Shown: positions 5,459 to 9,572 of the stretch, one piece after another | Numbering within the stretch: position 1 is the stretch's first letter | How the letters are laid out: each line of letters starts with the position of its first letter | Origin: Halomonas sp. | GTDB taxonomy: Bacteria > Pseudomonadota > Gammaproteobacteria > Pseudomonadales > Halomonadaceae | NCBI GenBank assembly: GCA_007129225.1 | Contig: SKVX01000569.1 | Coordinates: 1-9,572 of the forward strand | Length of the DNA stretch: 9,572 nt | Reading direction: 5' to 3' | Notes under the pieces: generated by a model | The model's input: only the letters and a program-made list of their open reading frames with translations | What the model was told of the DNA's origin: nothing | Database searches by the model: none | Translations under genes and position numbers: made by a program

Positions 5459-6445
5459 TCACTTGGGCGGCTCGGTCCGAGTCGCAAGCAGTGCTGCCCG
5501 AGCCCCCAGCTCGACATTGGCGTTGGGGAACACCACGCTCAGCGGTTGCTCACCCACGACATAGTTGCCTGCCTCTGCGTCCTCGGCCAGCCGTGTGCCC
5601 GGGGGAAACTCGGTGAAGTTGGGCGTGTCGTCGGCGAAGCAGAGTCGGAATGACTCGGACTCACGCATCAACTCATGGGCGACACGGAAGAAGGCCATTT
5701 TCGCTGCCGGCGCCTGAGACGGCTGGCGTCCCGCAATCAGGTCTTCCAGCAGCCGGCCCATCGGCGCGAGGATCGTCAGGTCGTTATGACCGAAGGGCAG
5801 GGCACGCCCCAGCTCCAGGGTGAATGCCTGGGCCTGGTGATAGTGCTTCGAATAGTGGGAGAAGGTCCAGCTGTGGCGGTGCTGGTGCAGTGCCGCCTGG
5901 ATATCCGCCGCGGCCAGCCATGCCCATTGCTCGGGCTGGGTCGTCGTCTCGGCGAAAGGTTCGACCACGAAGCGCGGGTAACGGCTGTCACGGATGGCCG
6001 TGTGCAAGTCGTAGTGCAGGCGGGGCAGTCCGGCCTGGCGGGTGAAGAAGCCATCGAGCGCCTCCATCAGTTCCCGGGCTCGCTCGGGCTCCCTGCCTTC
6101 TTCATCCAGCCCTCGGCGGAACAGCCGGTTGAGGTTGGTTGTGACATAGCGCTCGCCGCGGCGGATCGATTCCAGGTTGCCCAGAATCACCAGTACCGGT
6201 GCGCCCACCGCGAGAAGCCCCGCCTCGAGCCGGGCAAGGCAGCTGCCCAGCAGCTCGATGGGAGCCGTCTCGTTGCCGTGAATACCCGCGGAGAGAACAC
6301 AGGCCCGGGGGTCGCTGCCAGGGGTGTCGGGAATCAGTTCGAGTATGCCCGGAGCGTGAAACAGGAAGCGTCCACCCGCCATGCGACCCGCACGCTCGGT
6401 GGGTATCGTCCCCTCCAGACTCATTTCGATCCAATCCGCCAGCAT
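5459..6445 (-). CDS. astE: Succinylglutamate desuccinylase
   Basis: Zinc hydrolase that splits N-succinyl-L-glutamate into succinate and glutamate, the last step of the arginine succinyltransferase (AST) pathway; cytoplasmic. The 328-residue product compares with 322 in E. coli. Metal-site motif SAGIHGNETAP supplies His56 and Glu59, HYDLHTAI supplies His148, and LELGRALPFG carries the catalytic Glu. Other conserved blocks are VILGN, TNLNRLF, FTEFPPGT and VVFPN. I chose the ATG at 6445, with AGGA upstream and an N-terminus matching the family; an ATG at 6568 would add 41 residues and overlap blc. The astCADB genes are not in the window, so astE is separated from the rest of its pathway here. 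Its neighbour is a cationic amino-acid importer, recalling the AstE-like AotO in the Pseudomonas aot operon. Confidence 0.93.
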   Translation of the reverse strand: MLADWIEMSLEGTIPTERAGRMAGGRFLFHAPGILELIPDTPGSDPRACVLSAGIHGNETAPIELLGSCLARLEAGLLAVGAPVLVILGNLESIRRGERYVTTNLNRLFRRGLDEEGREPERARELMEALDGFFTRQAGLPRLHYDLHTAIRDSRYPRFVVEPFAETTTQPEQWAWLAAADIQAALHQHRHSWTFSHYSKHYHQAQAFTLELGRALPFGHNDLTILAPMGRLLEDLIAGRQPSQAPAAKMAFFRVAHELMRESESFRLCFADDTPNFTEFPPGTRLAEDAEAGNYVVGEQPLSVVFPNANVELGARAALLATRTEPPK

Positions 6446-6558
6446 GTTGCTGTCCTGCTCGTGTCGTGAATTCTGAGCTACCTTCCCGTCCAGGCGCCTT
6501 TCCCACAAGCCCCGGCGTCGGGCTGGTGAAAGCTCGGGTGCGATATTGAAACTGGCGC

Positions 6559-7104
6559 TCAGCGCCACTCTTTGCAGGCATCACCCTGTTCGACCTTGAT
6601 CAGCTCATTCACGGGGAAGGCCATGCGCTCGGCACCCTTCACCAGTTCACGATGAACGGCCGGGTCGAGTTCGGACTCGCGGGACAGAATCCAGAGGTAG
6701 TCGCGGCTGGGGCCCGAGACCAGCGCCCAGCGATATTCATCGTCAAGCACCAGTACGTTGTAGCCTCCAAAGAAGGGCCCGAAGAAGCTTACCTTGAGGT
6801 GTGCCACGCTCTCGTCCCTGACGAAGTAGGCGCGCCCCTCCGCCTCTTCCACTTCGCCAGTATCCAGGTTGACGCCGCGGTTGATGACCTTGACGCCGCC
6901 GTCATCGCGTGAGGAGTAGTCGGCCGTGACACAGTCCAGGCCACGCTCGAAGGAGTGGTCGAGCCGGGCGATCTCGTACCACTTGCCCAGGTAACGATCG
7001 AGCTCGAAGCCGGCGACCGCTTGAGTGCCCTTGGGGGTTCCCGTGCACGCGCTCAGCACCAGGCTGGTGATGAGGGTGGTCATGATGGCGGTGCGCTGTC
7101 TCAT
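6559..7104 (-). CDS. blc: Outer-membrane lipocalin (bacterial lipocalin Blc)
   Basis: Lipoprotein of the lipocalin fold, 181 residues, close to the 177 of E. coli Blc, which binds fatty acids and lysophospholipids under envelope stress. Lipoprotein signal peptide with lipobox LSAC, Cys20 being lipidated; the next residue is Thr, not Asp, so outer-membrane sorting is expected. Lipocalin motif 1 is YLGKWYEIARLDHSFERG, followed by VTADYS, GRAYF, NVLVLDDEYRWALVSGP and LWILSR. Start at 7104 has AGGA 7 nt upstream; an in-frame ATG at 7215 would put 37 residues ahead of the signal peptide and is rejected. It is 113 bp upstream of astE on the same strand and diverges from the methyltransferase gene. 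The functional link to its neighbours is not evident. Confidence 0.93.
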   Translation of the reverse strand: MRQRTAIMTTLITSLVLSACTGTPKGTQAVAGFELDRYLGKWYEIARLDHSFERGLDCVTADYSSRDDGGVKVINRGVNLDTGEVEEAEGRAYFVRDESVAHLKVSFFGPFFGGYNVLVLDDEYRWALVSGPSRDYLWILSRESELDPAVHRELVKGAERMAFPVNELIKVEQGDACKEWR

Positions 7105-7213
7105 GGGTTTTCCTGTCGAAGTGAGGCGTGCCGTGCAGACCTTTGGCCAATGGGGGTGGGGGCAAACGAAGCTTAAGCTGGCACCATCTGATTTTGACGG
7201 CGAGGAGCCTGCC
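7105..7213. promoter_or_regulatory. Divergent intergenic region between blc and methyltransferase
   Basis: The 109-bp gap must hold promoters for both directions unless blc is read from further upstream. It contains a 10-bp perfect palindrome AGCTTAAGCT (7170-7179), a possible operator, and the SD sites AGGA for blc and GAGGAG (7202-7207) for the plus-strand gene. No convincing -35/-10 pair was found. Confidence 0.35.
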
Positions 7214-8110
7214 ATGCCAACCGCTCGCGTTGACGATTCCCTGGATCATGCCCGTCGACTCAATGCCCATTACGATGCCGCGACCACGAGCGAGGGGGGG
7301 AGTCTGTTGGCTCGGCTGCGCGATGCCTTTCTTGATGCCGGTTGCGACCCCGACCGCCTGAGTGTCGATGAGGTGGCCGGTATTGACCAGCTCCATCTTG
7401 GCGGACGCCGGGCCAGCCGCTCCCTGGCGACGATGGGTGAGCTGCAAGGCGGTGAGCGGGTACTCGACGTCGGCTGTGGCACAGGCGGCGCCAGTCGCCT
7501 GCTGGCCGCCGAATACGGTTGCCACGTGGTGGGTGTCGATATTACGACGGCCTTCGTGGAGGTGGCCAGCTGGCTCAGCAAGGCCACCGGGCTGGCCGAG
7601 CACACCCGTTTCCTGTGCGCCGACGCCGGCAGTGTGCCGTTGGCCCAGGAAAGCATCGATCGGGTGTGGTGTCAGCATGCGCTGATGAACATGCCCCATG
7701 TGCCGCGGGTGTTGGCGGAGTGGCGGCGCCTGCTGGTGCCTGGTGGGTGCGTGCTGCTGCATGAGGTCGTTACCGGTGACAACCCCGAGCCGCTGGTACT
7801 TCCCGTTCCCTGGGCCCGTACACTGGCTACTAGCTATTTGCGTAGCCGGGAGCAGCTCGAGCGCAGCATGACGCTATCCGGCTTCGAGCCGCTGAGGGTG
7901 GATGATGTCACCGATGCGGCCCTGGCCTGGCGACAGGTGCATAGCCGACGTGAGAGTCGCCCTGATGACGCGCTCGAGAAGAGTCGCAGACTGCCGGGCC
8001 CGGAGATGATTTTCGGGGAGGTGTTTCCCACCATGGGGCGTAACCTGCGTGACAATCTCGCCGCAGGCAAGGTGCGCATTCTCGAAGGGGTCTGGCGTGC
8101 CATAAATTGA
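7214..8110 (+). CDS. Class I SAM-dependent methyltransferase
   Basis: Cytoplasmic methyltransferase of 298 residues with a Rossmann-type SAM domain. Motif I is VLDVGCGTGGASRLLA, followed by the acidic end of beta2 (VVGVDIT), motif II region FLCADAGSVPL, and the post-motif LLVPGGCVLLHE. The preceding IDQLHLGGRRASRSLA segment is typical of the UbiE/sarcosine-dimethylglycine methyltransferase-like group, in which it caps the active site. The start at 7214 has GAGGAG six bases upstream; longer upstream frames have no SD and overlap blc. The substrate cannot be read from the sequence. A role in small-molecule or osmolyte methylation is possible in a halophile but is speculation. Confidence 0.88.
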   Translation: MPTARVDDSLDHARRLNAHYDAATTSEGGSLLARLRDAFLDAGCDPDRLSVDEVAGIDQLHLGGRRASRSLATMGELQGGERVLDVGCGTGGASRLLAAEYGCHVVGVDITTAFVEVASWLSKATGLAEHTRFLCADAGSVPLAQESIDRVWCQHALMNMPHVPRVLAEWRRLLVPGGCVLLHEVVTGDNPEPLVLPVPWARTLATSYLRSREQLERSMTLSGFEPLRVDDVTDAALAWRQVHSRRESRPDDALEKSRRLPGPEMIFGEVFPTMGRNLRDNLAAGKVRILEGVWRAIN

Positions 8111-8236
8111 CGAATTCGAACGGAGAGGATGAAAACTTTCGCTTTTCTGCACGCAGACGCTTCCTACGCTGTAGTTATCAGCCATGGCTGACAGTTTCCG
8201 TTTTCAGCAGCAGAAACAGTGCCAAGGAGGCGACTG

Positions 8237-8833
8237 ATGACGAAGGTTCTCGTGCTTTACCACTCCATGTTTGGTCACATCGATACCATGGCCAGTGCGG
8301 TGGCAGAAGGCGCCCGAAAGATCGATGGGGTCGAGGTGGACATCAAGCGGGTACCGGAAACCATGGATGCCGAGACGTTCGCCAAGGCGGGGGGGCAGGA
8401 GTTCCATACCCCGGAAGCGTCACCTGACCAGTTGACCGATTACGATGCAGTGATCTTTGGTACGCCAACGCGCTTTGGCAACATGTCCGGTCAGATGCGC
8501 ACCTTCTTCGACCAGACCGGCGGACTCTGGGCCAATGGCGGACTGCGCGGCAAGGTGGCCAGCGTCTTTACCTCGACCGGAACCGGCGGGGGGCAGGAAA
8601 CCACCATCACCTCTTTCTGGCATACCCTGGCTCACCAGGGCATGGTGATCGTGCCGCTGGGCTACGGTATCGATGAGCAATACATCTTCGACCAGGCCGG
8701 TGGCGGCAATCCCTATGGGGCCTCCACCATCGCCGGGGGTGATGGCTCGCGCCAGCCTGACGAGCGCGAACTGACAATCGCCCGTTTCCAGGGCGAGCAT
8801 GTGGCAGGAATCGCCGTCCGACTCGCTGCCTGA
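8237..8833 (+). CDS. wrbA: NAD(P)H:quinone oxidoreductase WrbA
   Basis: Tetrameric FMN flavoprotein that reduces quinones by two electrons, limiting oxidative stress; cytoplasmic. The 198 residues equal the E. coli length. FMN phosphate loop YHSMFGHI (8-15), the FGTPTRFGNMSGQMRTFFD block, LWANGGLRGK, STGTGGGQETT, and GYGIDEQ...GNPYGASTIAGGDGSRQP near the C-terminus are all diagnostic. A strong SD, AAGGAGG, sits 6 nt before the ATG. It lies 126 bp after the methyltransferase on the same strand and may have its own promoter, though none is clear in that gap. Confidence 0.97.
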   Translation: MTKVLVLYHSMFGHIDTMASAVAEGARKIDGVEVDIKRVPETMDAETFAKAGGQEFHTPEASPDQLTDYDAVIFGTPTRFGNMSGQMRTFFDQTGGLWANGGLRGKVASVFTSTGTGGGQETTITSFWHTLAHQGMVIVPLGYGIDEQYIFDQAGGGNPYGASTIAGGDGSRQPDERELTIARFQGEHVAGIAVRLAA

Positions 8834-8878
8834 GCGTTCCTGTGCCGTCGGAAAAGGCGCCCGGCAAAAACTGAACGG

Positions 8879-8913
8879 CCCCGAGGGTTGGACACCCAAT
8901 CCAACCGTCGGGG
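8879..8913. terminator. Bidirectional hairpin between convergent wrbA and membrane-protein gene
   Basis: CCCCGA/TCGGGG outer stem, one G-G mismatch, GGTTGGA/TCCAACC inner stem and a 7-nt loop. It lies 45 nt after the wrbA stop and 48 nt after the stop of the convergent minus-strand gene. On the minus strand a TTTTT run follows about 8 nt beyond the stem; none follows on the plus strand. Position and strength support a shared terminator. Confidence 0.7.
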
Positions 8914-8961
8914 TGTTGCCATGAAGAATCGGTATGACAAGACGGCCATCGGCCGCGAGGG

Positions 8962-9309
8962 TCAAGTTGTCTGTATCTGCCGCCCTCGCAGCAGGTAGCT
9001 GAGGGGATGCAGCACCAGCCAGGCGGCGATGGCCAGGCCAACCACGGCACCGATCAGCGCCACCCAGTCGAAGGCGGTGGCCACGTAGGCAAGCCGTGAG
9101 TTGGTGAAGGCGGGAATCCACCATAGCCCGGAGAGCCCCACGGCCAGTGCCGCCAGGTTGGCGCCCAGGCAGCGATAGGTGAGGGCTCGGTAGCCACGCA
9201 GGCGGGCGACCAGCTGTATGACCACCAGCAGCGCCACCCCGGCCACGATCAGCCACAGGAAGGGGGCCAGGGCGTACATCAGAATGGTCAGTGCACCTTG
9301 AATCGTCAT
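8962..9309 (-). CDS. Small inner-membrane protein, three predicted helices, family not recognised
   Basis: Protein of 115 residues with hydrophobic segments at about 10-34, 44-66 and 74-106 and short basic linkers (ARLRGYR, LLRGRQ), suggesting an integral inner-membrane protein. No enzymatic motif is visible; single Cys at about 47. The start codon lies 12 bp after the stop of the flavoprotein gene, and GGAG overlaps that region, so translation is probably coupled. The context suggests an accessory, anchor or electron-transfer partner of the sulfide:quinone-oxidoreductase-like protein. This is inference from gene order only. Confidence 0.75.
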   Translation of the reverse strand: MTIQGALTILMYALAPFLWLIVAGVALLVVIQLVARLRGYRALTYRCLGANLAALAVGLSGLWWIPAFTNSRLAYVATAFDWVALIGAVVGLAIAAWLVLHPLSYLLRGRQIQTT

Positions 9310-9321
9310 TGTACGGTCTCC

Positions 9322-9572
9322 TCAGGCCTGGCCTTCCAGCACGGCGTAGTAGGCCGGCTGCAGCATGCGATCCTTCATCGTCCAGGCGACCCAGGACTCG
9401 TCGCGCGGGTCGATGAACGGGAAGGAGGGCAGGAAATCCAGGTTGTTGTCGTAGCCGAACTCCACCAGCATCGCCTTGCCGATGCCGGTGATCATCGGGC
9501 AGGAGGTGTAGCCGTTATGGCGGGCCGGCAGCGGCTGCTCCTGCATCTGGGCCAGCAGGTTGGCCTCCACCA
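9322..9572 (-). CDS. C-terminal part of a sulfide:quinone oxidoreductase-type FAD flavoprotein (5' end outside window)
   Basis: The last 83 codons of a larger gene; the reading frame is open to the right edge. The segment HNGYTSCPMITGIGKAMLVEF matches the conserved C-terminal GYTSCP block of sulfide:quinone oxidoreductases and related flavoproteins, whose Cys takes part in the active site in SQRs. It is followed by FPFIDPRDESW and a C-terminal tail typical of membrane-attached members. The enzyme would oxidise sulfide and pass electrons to the quinone pool. The FAD-binding N-terminal domain is not visible, so the assignment rests on this one block. A GTG at 9570 is internal, not the start. 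Confidence 0.72.
   Translation of the reverse strand, partial: VEANLLAQMQEQPLPARHNGYTSCPMITGIGKAMLVEFGYDNNLDFLPSFPFIDPRDESWVAWTMKDRMLQPAYYAVLEGQA

Noticed and set aside
6446..6568. Longer AstE starting at 6568
   Set aside because: The extra 41 residues overlap blc, have no family counterpart, and the start at 6445 matches the E. coli length.
7025..7213. Methyltransferase extension to an ATG at 7025
   Set aside because: It would overlap the divergent blc gene, and the start at 7214 has a strong GAGGAG site and a typical N-terminus.
6902..7762. Long minus-strand open frame opposite the methyltransferase and overlapping blc
   Set aside because: The composition is rich in His, Gln and Arg without any motif, and it lies antisense to a recognised methyltransferase.
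8129..8191. 20-codon ORF (MKTFAFLHADASYAVVISHG) between the methyltransferase and wrbA
   Set aside because: GGAGAGG runs directly into the ATG, leaving almost no spacing, and the ORF has no recognisable homologue; chance is more likely.
8111..8236. Promoter for wrbA, including TTGACG overlapping the methyltransferase stop
   Set aside because: No acceptable -10 box at 16-18 nt; the gap shows no other convincing promoter pair.

Overview
The window looks like chromosomal DNA of a moderately halophilic gammaproteobacterium, most likely Halomonadaceae. Support: high GC, acidic periplasmic proteins, and gene families typical of Halomonas (AstE, Blc, WrbA, HisP-type ABC transporter). This placement is inferred from composition and family resemblance, not from a search.

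Layout. Positions 1-5214 hold one minus-strand cluster, read right to left. It comprises a HisP-type ABC ATPase, HisQ-like and HisM-like permeases, two tandem paralogous periplasmic binding proteins of the Lys/Arg/Orn/His type, and an isoaspartyl-dipeptidase (IadA) homologue cut by the left edge. Upstream on the same strand lie astE (succinylglutamate desuccinylase, last step of arginine succinyltransferase catabolism) and blc (outer-membrane lipocalin). From a 109-bp divergent gap the plus strand carries a class I SAM methyltransferase, then wrbA. On the right, minus strand, are a small three-helix membrane protein and the C-terminal end of a sulfide:quinone-oxidoreductase-type flavoprotein cut by the right edge. 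A long hairpin separates wrbA from this convergent pair.

Working together. The transporter would import cationic amino acids. AstE completes one arginine degradation route, and the IadA-like enzyme suggests recovery of amino acids from isoaspartyl or related peptides. The whole resembles the Pseudomonas aot arginine/ornithine uptake locus, but the ATPase comes first and the binding protein is duplicated.

Most unusual points: (1) the IadA-like enzyme has Leu in place of the first His of the metal-binding HxH motif and Glu in place of the bridging Lys, while flanking substrate motifs are kept; (2) the 453-bp gap between the two binding-protein genes holds an 11-bp perfect hairpin, a TTGACA promoter-like box, a 19-residue aromatic/acidic small ORF and five tandem 13-nt repeats running to the Shine-Dalgarno of the second binding protein; (3) a possible 27-codon leader ORF lies in the 5' region of the transporter cluster; (4) the two binding proteins differ at ligand-contact positions. 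No CRISPR array, intact insertion sequence, tRNA or rRNA was recognised.
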